64,000 nucleotides of DNA, taken from Nectonema munidae. Taxonomy: Eukaryota; Nematomorpha; Nectonematoida; Nectonematidae. The stretch spans positions 124,001 to 188,000 of the forward strand of contig JAUIRK010000605.1 in the NCBI GenBank assembly GCA_030549495.1, read 5' to 3'. Of this stretch, positions 48,300-59,613 are shown in pieces (the stretch's first letter is position 1; every line of letters starts with the position of its first letter). The notes below the pieces were generated by a model. It had not been told where the DNA came from, did no database searches, and saw only the letters and a list, made by a program, of their open reading frames with translations. Made by a program: the position numbers and the translations under genes.

Positions 48300-49320
48300 A
48301 TATTATATTTTCACAATAAATTCAAATGTTTATTTCCCATTATTTTCTTTCCATGTTTATTTCGTTTTGCATGCCTTCCCTCTTTCAATTAGCATCGCCC
48401 TTGTCGTGGTGAAAGAGCTTAAGCAGTTTTTAAACAGTAAAAAAATGATGCTAATTGTTTGTTTCTCAAGTATTATATTTTCTGTATTTTTTATTTTATA
48501 CATTCTAGGCTAGATTTACAACTTAAGCATTATTTCAAAGACTAAATTTTTCTAAAAAGGGGCATATTTAATAAACATCTTTTTAGATTTGTGGATGAAG
48601 AAAAAAGTGAAAGAGTGAGTGTATTATTTGGTATGTCATCTATTACAACTGAACAAGGTTTGATTTGTCTAACTTTTTTGTTTCGCTTAACTCGGTTTAA
48701 CTTGTGTATTGAAGCAAATCCATCCATTTGAGTTGCGGTTTTGCCGATGCGCCTTATAGTCAAAAAATAGGGTAAATTAACTTTCAATATAAAACTTGAT
48801 CTAATTTGTAAATACGACTGATTGAATCTAGTTATAATATTCATTTTATAGTGTATTTTCATATTGATTTATATCTATTTTGACTATTCATTGCCTTTCA
48901 TTTGTTTTTAAAAATCAAACCAATTTCTTTATATTTTTCAGAATTTAACTTCACTGGCACAAGTCTTTTCCCTCACTTTTTTTCGCAATTTCTCCTCTAA
49001 ATCGGCCCATCACTCAAGCATTATGAAAATTGCGGGTGTTACCAAGATTTAAAATATTTAATTTTTAATAAAATTTGTTTTATATACAAAATTCACCATG
49101 TTTTATTTTAGCTATTAATTTTAAAATCCTTGAAATTTTCCAAAATAATAGTTTTGCGTACTTCTAATGTAAAAGTAATGATTCATCATTTATTCACCCC
49201 TAGACAATTTTGTTTGATATCTTTTTTAATGAAAAATTATCAATATACTCGCGTACTCAAAATTACGAAAATTAATTCAAATGAAAACAAAATAATGTAT
49301 TACATCAAATATTTAGATGA
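48300..49320. other. AT-rich stretch, no gene supported
   Basis: A 106-codon minus frame (48542-48862) and overlapping plus frames have no splice or domain support. Confidence 0.35.
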
Positions 49321-49326
49321 AATTAA

Positions 49327-49456
49327 CCCATTTACGACCAATGTTCCTATTTTGGAACATAAGTAATTTCATCTTCGTCTGCTTTTTTCAATGACTTTGA
49401 ATATAAATCGTCTGCGTTTTTTTAGATATCGTCTGCTTTGCTTGGTCTTAAATGGG
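49327..49456 (-). mobile_element. TTAA-flanked MITE, group B (130 bp)
   Basis: TTAA at 49323-49326 and 49457-49460. Termini are CCCATTTACGACCAATG and (reverse complement) CCCATTTAAGACCAAGC. Three CAGACGA modules are read on the minus strand (GCAGACGATATC, CGCAGACGATTT, AGCAGACGAAGA). The stem ATGTTCC-GGAACAT (49341-49360) lies 14 bp from the left end. Complete copy of the element that is interrupted at 20641-20878. Confidence 0.93.
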
Positions 49457-50312
49457 TTAAGGCAAGAAGTCTGAGAATTGATAATAATTATATGTATAGT
49501 TTTATTATCTCCCGTGTTATTGCCAGTCCACTGAATTTAAAGTAAATTTAAACTTTTCATAAAAATAATACATTTGTAATTAATTAATATAATGTTGTAA
49601 AAGCGAGAAGAAAACGTGTGCAATACGGAAAACAAAATGCGTGTTTTATATATAGTGTAAAATTTTCACAAGATGTGTAGGTAGATAGATTAGAATGCAA
49701 CATACACGCAAATGAAATACAATCATAACAATTAGATTACAGTAGCAAGCTCGCAAATGCTGTCAGATGCAATCCTGCAAATATTACAAGAACATTAGAA
49801 AACAATCGTAAGGATGCAAATCATGTTCAATACAAACACTAAATATCAAATTCACTCCCACTCAAGAAATACTAACAATAAGTAATCCCTGTACGTACCT
49901 GAAGAAGAGCGTCTTTCAAAAGTAAACATACACTCGTTGGAAGCGTCATTAGTAGCGGTGGAAAGAAGTTAGGGGTATAAAGGACTTGAATTATTATTAA
50001 TTTTTTATTAATAAATAAAGTTATTAATTTTTTATTTTTTTTAATTTCCGTTTCCTTTTATAAACAACAAAATGTGGGTAAACGCAAAGAATTTTCCTTA
50101 GAATTTGGCAACCAGGACATAATTATAAAAGGCAGACGAAATTGTGATTACTTGATGTGGCCGTCTAAACGAAAAGACCCTAAACATCTTACTAAGCGTT
50201 TAGGGACACTAAATCTAATACGACAGAATTTCAAATAATGTCATTGTAGAGTTACTACTGTTGCATCTTGGATATCACGTAGTTTGTATGCTCTAAGCAT
50301 TTCCAAGTTTAA

Positions 50313-50442
50313 GCGGTTAACGACCACAGTCGACATGTGGCGACTTTACAAAAATGCGAATCGTCTGCATTTACTAATGCTTTTTAATACAAATCTTCTG
50401 CTTTATACTAGATATCGTCTGATTATTCTGGTCGTTAACGGG
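50313..50442 (-). mobile_element. TTAA-flanked MITE, group A (130 bp)
   Basis: Left flank TTAA (50309-50312), right flank TGAA. Left end GCGGTTAACGACCAC, right end (reverse complement) CCCGTTAACGACCAG. Modules are as in 20699-20827 but inverted. The stem CCACA-TGTGG with GTCGACA as loop (50324-50340) lies 11 bp from the left end. Confidence 0.9.
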
Positions 50443-51135
50443 TGAAGCAAAAATTGTTCTAACTCTTGCGATGTAAATGAAGTGTATAAAAGAGTCATTA
50501 AGCATTTGATAGCAGTTTAAGAAAATGCAATCAAATGCAAGAAAAGACAAAATAAATCAAGTATATTTGTCGTTGACTGGGGAAATGTAGTGGTAACCTG
50601 ATGAAGATGCTGAAATTGCCCCTTTAACGGCATTAGAAAGACATTAAAATGGAGCTGTAGTTTGAACCATAATTTTATTAGAGGAACTGAAAAATCAAGG
50701 TTTTATTTTTGCGGAAATAGAACATGGATGCTAGAGTTTATTCAACAAAATTCATACTATTCAAGAAAACAACATGTACATTAAGTATACAGTGTATAGT
50801 ATAAAAGAGATGTGAATTCGAATGCAAAATACATATAATATAAATGAAATAAATCATATTATATATAGAACTTATAGAAAATTTCATACATAATTAGAAT
50901 AAGTAGCAAGTTCGCAAATTTGGTCTGATATAATCATCTAATATAATCGTGTTCAATACAAACATGCAAACTATATCTACCTATATTTCAGTAATTACCA
51001 TTTGAAAATAAAGTATGTCTAAGAATATTTCGATTTATATATCAATAGATATAATTTTATTTAATATTTAAATAATTTTAAATTTAATATTTTTTAGTTT
51101 CTTTTTCTTCCATAAATGGGGCACTTTTAAAACAG

Positions 51136-51330
51136 ACCCTATAATAAGAGCCTCAATGGTTGTTAGGGTGTACCTCTCAGCTTAAAAGTTGAAGGTCAGG
51201 GGTTCGATTCCCAAGGCTCCCAACTCTTAAAAACAAATTCAGAAAAACTATGATTAACCAGCTTAAGCATAATGCGAGCATATAGCCTTACGGCTGAAAG
51301 TGCTTTGATATTTTCAACCAACCAACCCTA
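51136..51330 (+). repeat. tRNA-derived SINE
   Basis: A tRNA-like head with an A-box-like TGGTTGTTAGGGTG and a perfect B box GGTTCGATTCC (51200-51210). The acceptor-like GAGCCT pairs with AGGCTC. A non-tRNA body follows, and a tail of AACC repeats (about 51318-51330). It is not a functional tRNA: the anticodon stem is irregular. Different family from the SINE at 9772. Confidence 0.7.
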
Positions 51331-51458
51331 TAATATTTAATACAGAAAGTTCTTTATATTTTTGTGAGAAAAGTGAAACCGGTATACCAATAAATGAAAA
51401 TGGTGTGCTTGAAATACATGGGGTTTCATCACAAAAGAAAGCACATAATTAGCCTTGA

Positions 51459-51575
51459 CCCTTTGAGGACCAGTATTTTTAAGACTAATCGCCTACTTTC
51501 TTTTTCAATGGAATTTTATAACACAGACGATTTTTATTTCGTGGTAAAACGGCTTTACGCAAGTCTCCAAAGGGG
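51459..51575 (+). mobile_element. TTAA-flanked MITE, group E (117 bp)
   Basis: Left flank TTGA, right flank TTAA (51576-51579). Termini are CCCTTTGAGGACCAG and (reverse complement) CCCCTTTGGAGACTT. It has CACAGACGATTTTT and AATCGCCTAC modules. The stem GTAAA-TTTAC (51544-51558) lies 17 bp from the right end. Confidence 0.8.
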
Positions 51576-53116
51576 TTAAAAATTTGGCCACCCTAGTATA
51601 ATCTACTAGGTCGCATAAGATGAGAAATTATAAATTGAAAAAATGGGTTGTAAAATTAAATTTTAAAACTAACTTCTCCTGATCCATTTAGATGAAAAAT
51701 TTTTCCGCTTTGATCTCCAACCAAGAGCTTAAAGGAGAAAAAGTTCTATAAAATGTCATTTTAAATATGCAAAAAAGCAATGCTATAAGGTAATGATTTG
51801 TAGAGAAGCACTCACAGAAAACGTCCTTAGAATTTTTGATCTTCAAAGTTTTATCAGAATGATTGAAAAATAAATATTTTGTTTTTAAAAATACTTGTTT
51901 TTTCTCTCCCAAAAGTTCATTTTTATCTAAAAGGCATTTATATTTTGATCTTAAAATAGAATAAACCTACATTTAAATAAAAGCAACTACTTTGTGTAGG
52001 ATATAGTTCTAACAATATATTAAGACTGAATCAAGTTCCCTTAACCGTTTAACCGCCAATGGTCCACTTTTCACTTCATTGTTAAAATCCAAATTAAAAA
52101 CAATGAAACATATTTTAGGTTCATTTTTTTTCTTAAGTTCAATTGAAAAGTCTTCGAGATACACAAATAAAACAAAAATAAATAAAATTAAATTTTTTTA
52201 TTAAAAATTATTAATTGATAAAAAATTGTGAAATGGTAAAAAAAGTCAATTTTATAAAATCCAAATTCTAGAAAAAAATATTCGAGCAATTCTAAAATAT
52301 CCTTACAGTTTATGACATACTATCCCTTATTTTTGTCACGAATGTGTTTCTGTAAAAAATAAATTTGAATATGTCGCCATATTCTTTGAAAGTATTTAGG
52401 ATCCACAAGTGGACCATTGGCGTATCGTGACAATGAAATATACCCTTTTAACATATAATTAGAAAAAACGATGAAAAAGTACATTTTTTCAACAGAGTTG
52501 ATCATAATGATTGATATCTCTGTTTCTTTAGTTTCATGACGTTGAATGTTGTACTTTCAAAAATATAACCTCTTGATTTATTGTGTGAAGACGTTAGCAT
52601 GTCACTTTACATCAAATGTAAATGAATTGAGTAAATAATAAAACAGTATATTTTTCATCGTAAACATACAAATATATACAATAATGATATCTTATTATAA
52701 TGTAGGAATGAATGTGAAGCGTGGAATTTGAATCAATAATTCTTGTATCATCAACATTTGTGAAGGTACATGTTCGCAGTACTGTATACATAATGATGAT
52801 ACGTACAAAAAATTTGCGCGTCATAGAAATGTTGAAAAAATTATAGAATAGATGAGTATCATTGTACTTTGTATCATCAATTGATTTCAGTTTGCTAATA
52901 TGTTTTCATGAATATGAAGAGATCATAATATAAGTTCCGCATTTTTTGAAATAACTCTTTTTTATCATTCTCTTACTGCTCTTGCGCTTGCACCGTTTCT
53001 TCTTGTAAAGCTAAAAATATAGCGACTTTTGTTAGTGTGGAGCCAACTTTTTTCGTTACAATACAACTACTACTTTTTTCTTTATTATTTTGCGTTTCAT
53101 TGATTTTTCCGTCAAA

Positions 53117-54852
53117 ATGAAGTTCAAGCATTTATCTTCCGCTTTGGAGCACTTAGAAAAAGATGAGGTTTTGGAAAATGGCACTCCTATTGATTTAGTT
53201 ATACTTCCTCCTGATGAAAACAATGTTGTTACCGATACCGAAGACATTGATGAAAATGATATGCTTGATACTTTTCCTCAAGATACATGCGGAGAAATAG
53301 AAGTAACATACCCTGAAGTAGAAGAAGATCAAGATAAAACCTGCAGATGGAAAAAAATGAAAAACTTTGATAATAATTTAGCTTCTTATTCACACGTCGA
53401 TTGTCCTCAGCTAGCCGAAGACGTAGCTCATGATCCTATTGATTTTTTTTTCAAAGTTTTCCCAAAAGAATACATGGAAACACTGGCAAAACTATCCACT
53501 TCTTATGCTAATCAAAAAAACGAAGTAATTGATCTAGATTGGAAGGACATAGGTATTTTTATCGGATTTGTTATTTTATCGGGGTATCATACATTGCCAA
53601 GAGAGGAAGACTTTTGGTCGACTCAATTAGATCTTGGAGTCTCATTAGTGAGACAGGTAATATCGAGAAATAGATTTCGAGAAATAAAGAAGTACTTTCA
53701 TCTTGTCGATAATACTAAAATTAATTTAGAAGACAAAATGGCAAAAGTAAGGCCTATTTATGAAATGTTAAACGCTAAATTTTTGAAGTTTAGTTCACTT
53801 TATGAAGAGATAAGTATAGATGAATCGATAGTTCCTTATTATGGGCATCATTCGTGTAAGCAGTTTATAAAAGGAAAACCTATTAGGTTTGGCTATAAAA
53901 TATGGTGCATGTGTTCCTATTCTGGCAGGGCCTTAGCAGAGAGGCCTTAGTACGCCTTAGGGCGTGGAGGTTAGGTCCTGTCCTTTGGACAGGGCACTCT
54001 TCCCGGCCTAAGCCTAGGCAGATATGTCCTGTCCTTTGGACAGAGACATGTTCATCTCTAGAGGCCGGGTAGAGAGATGAACATGGAAGGTTTATAAAAC
54101 CCTTTAAAACATACATTCTATTTTGACAATTTTTTTACATCGTACACCCTCTTAAAAACATTGAGCGAAAAAGGTATAGAAGCAGTAGGCACCGTTAGAA
54201 GTAATAGAACCGGTAAATGTCCATTGATTGAGGATAAAGAAATCAAGAAGAAAAATAGAGGGTATTACGATTATAGATCAGATGGAATAGTATATTTTTT
54301 GTAAATGGAGGGATAATGCTTGTGTGAATGTTGGATCCAACTTTTGTACGCATGAACCTGTTGGAACAGTTAGAAGGTATTCACGTTTAGAGAAGAAAAA
54401 GATCGAAGTTAGCTGTCCTTTCCTCATTAGCAAGTACAATCAAGGAATGGGAGGGGTTGATGTGTTTGACAAGTTATTGGCTGCTTATAGGCCTAGAGTA
54501 AAGGCGAAAAAATGGTGGTGGCCTTTGGCAATGCATGCAATAAACGTTTCGGTTGTTGGTGCCTGGAAGGATTATGAAAGGACAAACACAGAAAAAAAAT
54601 CATCTCATCTAAACTTCCGTAGAGAAATAACGCTACACTTACTTCAATTAAAAGGTTTGCAAACCAAGAGAAAACCAGGGCCTTCTTCTCATCTTTCTAA
54701 AAGTTCTAGAAGTGTGAATGGGCACTATTTAGTGTCCGTTTCAAGACAACAACAACGAAAATGCGTGGTTTGTAAAAAAAAATTCACTTTTATGCTGCTT
54801 TGCGTGCCAGAAAAACGTCCATCGAGACTGCTTTCCTCTTTATCATCAATAA
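53117..54852 (+). pseudogene. piggyBac (PGBD-like) transposase, interrupted by a cassette
   Basis: DDE_Tnp_1_7 transposase. ATG at 53117, acidic N terminus, then the family block LAEDVAHDPIDFFFKVFPKE and FGYKIWCMCSYSG up to about 53925. Catalytic aspartates: ISIDESIVPYYG (first), YFDNFFTSYT (second, about 54117-54146), GMGGVDVFDKLLAAYRP (third). Between the first and second, the sequence is replaced by the hairpin cassette (53927-54085), with loss of roughly 40-60 residues that family members have there. A frameshift lies near 54300 and another in an A run near 54775. After that, a second frame gives the proper C-terminal finger (LLCCFACQKNVHRDCFPLYH) with TAA at 54850-54852. The frame is otherwise well kept, so it is a young but dead copy. 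Confidence 0.93.
53927..54085. other. GC-rich multi-hairpin cassette inside the piggyBac transposase
   Basis: About 160 bp at well over 50% GC in a window that is about 30% GC. It contains the inverted repeats ACGCC-TTAG-GGCGT (53952-53965), CCTGTCC-TTT-GGACAGG (53977-53993), CTGTCC-TTT-GGACAG (54029-54043), CCCGGCC/GGCCGGG (54002-54008 with 54063-54069) and a perfect 13-bp stem CATGTTCATCTCT/AGAGATGAACATG (54047-54059 with 54073-54085). GTCCTGTCCTTTGGACAG occurs twice as an 18-bp direct repeat (53975-53992, 54026-54043), and GGCCTTAG twice. It interrupts the transposase and has no long frame of its own. Identity unknown. Confidence 0.8.
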
Positions 54853-55074
54853 CCACTTTTATTTTCTTTTGTCAATAAATGCTTGTTTTCAAAAAATTTT
54901 GATTTCACTTTTCGCCAATGGTCCACTTATGGACCGGTCTGTCATTGCATATAAAACTTGTTCATCATTATCATTTTTTTATATTTCATTTCAAGGTAAG
55001 TATATTTAAACTAAATATTCAAGACAAAAGTTGAATAACACATTTTTAATAAGTTCGGCAAGTAAACGGTTAAG

Positions 55075-56360
55075 ATCTGGTGTTCCCATCCATTTTATAT
55101 GTAATAAGCTGGGCGAGTGAAAAGCAATAAAGTTGATTTTTGTTTGGATCAATAAAAATCCATTTTTTAAAGTCACTATTTTTTATTAGGAACATAACTT
55201 TATAATGTTAAGAATGCTATTTTTAAACTAATCTTGATACAAGATTCCGATTTATTAGAAGAAAGGCATGCAATTCAATAAAAGTTCATTTTTGTTTCCA
55301 CCCAAAATTATAATTTTTAACAAGTTTTGACATATTTGAGAGCTTTTTGAAGATTTATTTAGATTAATAAAATCATATCCTGTAAACTGTTAATTTTAAA
55401 CAAAATCGTAAAAAAAATAATGAGGATTTAGTTGTGTGTGAAGTTTTTTATAATTTTGTTTAATTATTTTCGATATAAAACTTAAATGAAAGAAAACACT
55501 CAAATCAAAATCTATATGCGTATTTATTGATAAAAGCAATCATTTTGAATTATACTACGCATAATATATACAAAAGGAACAGATTGTAAGAAAATACCCC
55601 CTAATACAATACTCGTTTTGATATCCACAATATACAATATGATTTTAACCATGACATAATATTTAGGAAATTTTATTGTTTACCGATCAATAAACTTAAA
55701 CTGATTATGAAAGAATTTAACTTCTGATTCAGTAATCCTCTACAGCATTATTATTGAAAACGTTCCAATAATTTTGTTGAAATGTTGTCAATCATTTGAA
55801 CACTTGATAAGTCACAAACAATTTACTTTATTAAAGCATTTGTTTTGAAAGAATATAGCAATCCTCACTTTTTTAAACCTGAAGAAACTCTTATTGAAAG
55901 AAATTGTTGTTTTCTTTTTAACTGATGTTGCTAAAGATCACCGAAATGGGAAAAATCGTAAAATTTTCATACTTGGTATCTCAAAGTTGAAAATTGGCAA
56001 GTTTCGATATCAAAATTTAGGAAATTACTTGCATAAAATAGAAATTTCAAGTCAGAAAATAAAAATTAAAAAAATAAAATTCTTTCACTATTTATTAAAA
56101 TCAATTTTTAGGCCTAAACGTCCACTTTTCTAGAGATAAAATCAATTTAGGTCAAACCCTGGTATAAATAAGAAATGAAGCAAAGTTAAAAAATTATATT
56201 TTTTATATTTATTTAATTTGGAAATAAAGACTCATGAGATGCGGAATATTCCAGAAAGATCTTATTCTTTAAACTATATTATTACAATCCTTTACTGTAT
56301 ATATTATATATTCTAGGGGATTTTAGAAAATATTTACAAAAAAAACACTCATTTTGCCAA
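55075..56360. other. AT-rich stretch, no gene seen
   Basis: Chance frame 55894-56133 only. No repeat was recognised. Confidence 0.4.
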
Positions 56361-56365
56361 TTTAG

Positions 56366-56450
56366 ACTAATCTTTGCATCTCACTCTTTTATACAGATTA
56401 CCGATGAAAAAAATAACAAAACCACTGTAAAATATGATATAGGGGTTTCT
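56366..56450 (+). repeat. Dispersed repeat, copy 3 of 3
   Basis: GCATCTCACTCTTTTATACA, ACCGATGAAAAAAATAAC and AAAATATGATATAG correspond in order to 24536-24625 and 34866-34950. Confidence 0.6.
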
Positions 56451-56899
56451 GCATCAGGACTTTTTTTTAGGTTTAGCTTCTCCTATTTTTTTCTGCATGG
56501 AGGCGTCCTTTATATATTTTATCTTATATTATCACAAAAATTTAAAAATAATAATTTTATATATTTCTTATTTATAAAACTTTTAAATTTTAAATAAAGC
56601 GAATTTTAAAATAAAATTAAAATATGATACTTCAATGCTTAAATTTTTCTTCTTGATTATTTCAATAGAATTTGTAGAAAGTGTATCGCACTAAAAATAT
56701 TTATAAATTAAACTTAGAAATGAAAAAAATTCTAAAAGTGAAGTCAAAATTAGTAAAGAAAACTAAATAAACCTTAAATATTTCAAGAACATTCGAAGCC
56801 ATTATTAACTGGAGGTAATACTGGTTCAATTAATAAAAATACTAACACAATATTCGATAAATCTAGTAGGAAAATAACCTATAGTTTTAATGTTGGAGT

Positions 56900-58550
56900 T
56901 AATGAATTTGTGTCGTTGAGGGATAAAAATGGTCATATGAAGATCCAGTCATAAGGGGTTTCATTGAATAAGCAGTCAAAACAGTAATTTAGGTTGTTGA
57001 AAATTTTAATGCAAAGAGAGTTTTTTACACGAACAGGTCTTGAGAGCCATCTTATAAGTGGGTGAGAGATTTAATAGTTGTGTTTTGACATAGATAAGTA
57101 AATGGCTTCATAATGAGAATTTTAAGACAAGAATTTGTTTGTCCAAGATATTAGTGAGAATTGACATGAATTCTGTATTTACATGATTTCAACTGAAATG
57201 TAAAGATGATAAATATGTAAAATTAATAAAGTGTTTTAATGAATGCTTAAGTGAGAAGGGCACGATTGCATGGTGATTTGAAAGTTGTTATCTAAAAGTT
57301 GAACATTCAAAAACAACAGAGACATGATGAAGTGTTTTGTGAGTTAATGATAAGTCCCAAGTGAGATTTTGAGAGTCTGAAAATTGTATATCTTTCAAGT
57401 GAGTAAGGTCATGTAAGTTGTCTATAATATGGTCGGAAGCGTAAATGATAACACTAAATTTGCATTCAGTTTTAGACGGTAATAGGTTAAAGTGAGAGCT
57501 AGTAAAAAAGAAGGGTAGAAGTGGTTATCCTTTGTAAAGGGCAAAACGTAGTAGCACTTCTTCGATGATTTAGATGTATCTTAGGAAATTTGTAGGGTAG
57601 AGGGAATTGATTGTGTACGTATCTTCTTAATGAGTGATGTGGTATAACTTTATTTGGATAGAAATTTATTCTTTTTGGTAGTTGAAAGCAATAATGGATT
57701 AAGAAGGTTATATTTTTCGGGTAAGCGAGGTGGTGATGTAGATTTAGCAAAACTCGAGAAGCATATTATTGTATAGATGAAATAAATAGTCGAAAGGTGA
57801 GTTGAGAAATATTACTAGAAAGAGAGGTATTAATGATCTATAAGTAAGAATGTAGCGTTTAATTAATATTTTCATAAGTTGAAACTTTATAGGCAGACAT
57901 TTTAGAATGATGCTGTTGGCATTGTATAATAGAGTCTTAGGTAGACATATTCAGTACATTTTGTTCAGAAAAAGGGTTGGGTTATTAAAGAGATGACCCG
58001 CATGAAAGAATGTCATAGTCAATAACAGGAAATATGAATAGTTTCAAGTAAGTGTTTTTAAAATGTGTAGGAAATTTAAAAATTTTCTGAAATGAGTCCT
58101 AATATTTGATTGTTCGTGAAATGTGGATAAAAGTATTGTGATATTGATAGTCCGGAATATCTATAAGAGGATTGATGAGAATGAATCAGAAAATGCAGGT
58201 ATAGGCAGCCTCCTAAAGGGGTGGAAACTAAAAGTGTGTGAAAGTCTTGGAGAGATTTCTGGGGAAATTTAAGGCGAAGATAATTTCTTGTGAATTTCAT
58301 CATGTATTTGGGATATTTTTTGCATGCATGTTAAGGATAATGGGCTAGGTGCAATGCTCTGCTAAAGGCATAATTAATGTTTAAGAACAAAACAGTTCGT
58401 GTTTTGTGAGAAATCGAAGAATTTTCTATATATTTGGTAGGTATTGAGAATGCTGTTTCCGTATTAATGTGAGGAAGGTAGACAAATTGCGAGGGATTAA
58501 TTAGATTGTAACTAAAGCTAAAATCACAGTTAAAATGTAATGTTTTCTGG
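56900..58550 (-). other. Strongly G-over-C skewed block, possible decayed retroelement on the minus strand
   Basis: On the plus strand G greatly exceeds C (for example, in 57481-57540 I count 18 G and 3 C). Minus-strand frames are long for this window (57499-57750, 58076-58303). A minus-strand piece reading FPVIDYDILSCGSSLI near 58000-58040 recalls the region after the catalytic motif in LINE reverse transcriptases, but no firm motif confirms it. Confidence 0.3.
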
Positions 58551-58611
58551 AGTAGGAGTAAAAAACTTTAATTTACCTAAGTCTGAATTGTAGTGGTAAA
58601 TTTTGTGAAAC

Positions 58612-58718
58612 GGAATCGGAGTGGGAAATGTTCATGTACCAGAGTCAGAGTCCGGAGTCGAAAATTTTTGTTTACTGGAGTCGGAGTTGGGAGTCGCAAA
58701 AAAATTTCCGACTCCCCA
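58612..58718. repeat. GAGTCGGAGT-type degenerate short repeat
   Basis: Repeated words around CAGAGTCAGAGTCCGGAGTC and GGAGTCGGAGTTGGGAGTC. Similar CCGATTCCGACT words occur near 25485. Confidence 0.55.
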
Positions 58719-58728
58719 AACCAGTCTT

Positions 58729-59613
58729 TTAGTTATCCCCATAAGAAAAATCTAGTGGTGTGAGGTCTGGTGAACGAGGAGAATATTCAAAAAAAAACCC
58801 TTCGTCCAATCCGTCTGTTTGGCAAGATTTCATCAAGAAACGACATAACATCAGGTTGGTAATGTGGAGGTGTCCCATCTTGATGAAAATAAAACTCTTT
58901 ATCTTAAAATTTTTCTCTAATACATCGGATAACATATTGTTGCAGCAAATTCAAGTAAATGAGACCGCTTACAATAGTGTCAAAAAAGAACGGTCCAATT
59001 AATCCTCTTGATGATAAACAGCACCACAATGTAACTCCCAGTAAATTGACATGACGGTCGATAAAAACATGTGGATTTTCAGGTCCCCAATATATACAAT
59101 TATGAGGGTTAATGGAACCATTTAATTTGGAAGTAGCCTCGTCATTCCACACAATCTTCGTTGAAAAATCAGTATTTCCTACACATTCTTCTAAATACCA
59201 TTCGCAATACTGTACTATTCGGTCTGGATCATTGTCATTACGAGCATGAACTAATCTTAGAATATAACTTTTCCAATGATAACGTTGTACAATGCGATGG
59301 ATAGAAGATTTTGAAATTCCAACCTCACGATAAGCTTATCGTACACACTTACTCGGACTTTTATGAAAATTTTCCAGGAATCTTTCTTTCTGTTTAGGGC
59401 TTTGTTCTAGATTCTATCCGAACGCTGTTTGTGAACGTTTTGAACAGTTTCAAAAGCTTCAAACTTATCTCTAATTCGAGTGATGGTAACTCGCGTTGAA
59501 GTTTCTCTTTGAAATTTCCTCCTAAATTGTCTTTGCACTTCATTTGCATTTTCAGACTTCCAGTATCATTTTAGAATAAATTGTTTTTCTTCAAAGTTTT
59601 GTCTGGCTGTCAT
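58729..59613 (-). pseudogene. mariner-superfamily transposase, broken
   Basis: Minus strand, start ATG at 59613. The N terminus reads MTARQNFEEKQFILK with a stop after it, then the helix-turn-helix region YWKSENANEVQRQFRRKFQR. The catalytic core shows [20 protein letters not shown] (first D) and [10 protein letters not shown]. In a shifted frame follows HQDGTPPHYQPDVMSFLDEI (second D), and in the first frame again SPRSPDLTPLDFSYG (third D, about 34-36 residues on), so D34D-like. At least six stops or frameshifts are visible. The C terminus ends at the GAGTCGG repeat, and no terminal repeats were recognised. The closest relatives from memory are the arthropod mariners with a DUF4817-type N terminus. 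Confidence 0.88.

Larger units (their letters stand above)
52045..55069 (+). mobile_element. Second piggyBac-type transposon (3.0 kb), interrupted
   Basis: TTAA at 52041-52044 and 55070-55073. Termini are CCGTTTAACCGCC and (reverse complement) CCGTTTACTTGCC. The 16-mer CGCCAATGGTCCACTT occurs three times inside: 52054-52069 (plus), 52407-52422 (minus) and 54913-54928 (plus). The transposase gene (53117-54852) is broken by a GC-rich hairpin cassette near 54.0 kb. It belongs to a different subgroup from the element at 12302. Confidence 0.92.

Noticed and set aside
49880-49975. Minus-strand donor CTTCAG/GTACGT preceded by a short frame with ATG
   Set aside because: Only one splice signal and about 20 codons; insufficient to call an exon.
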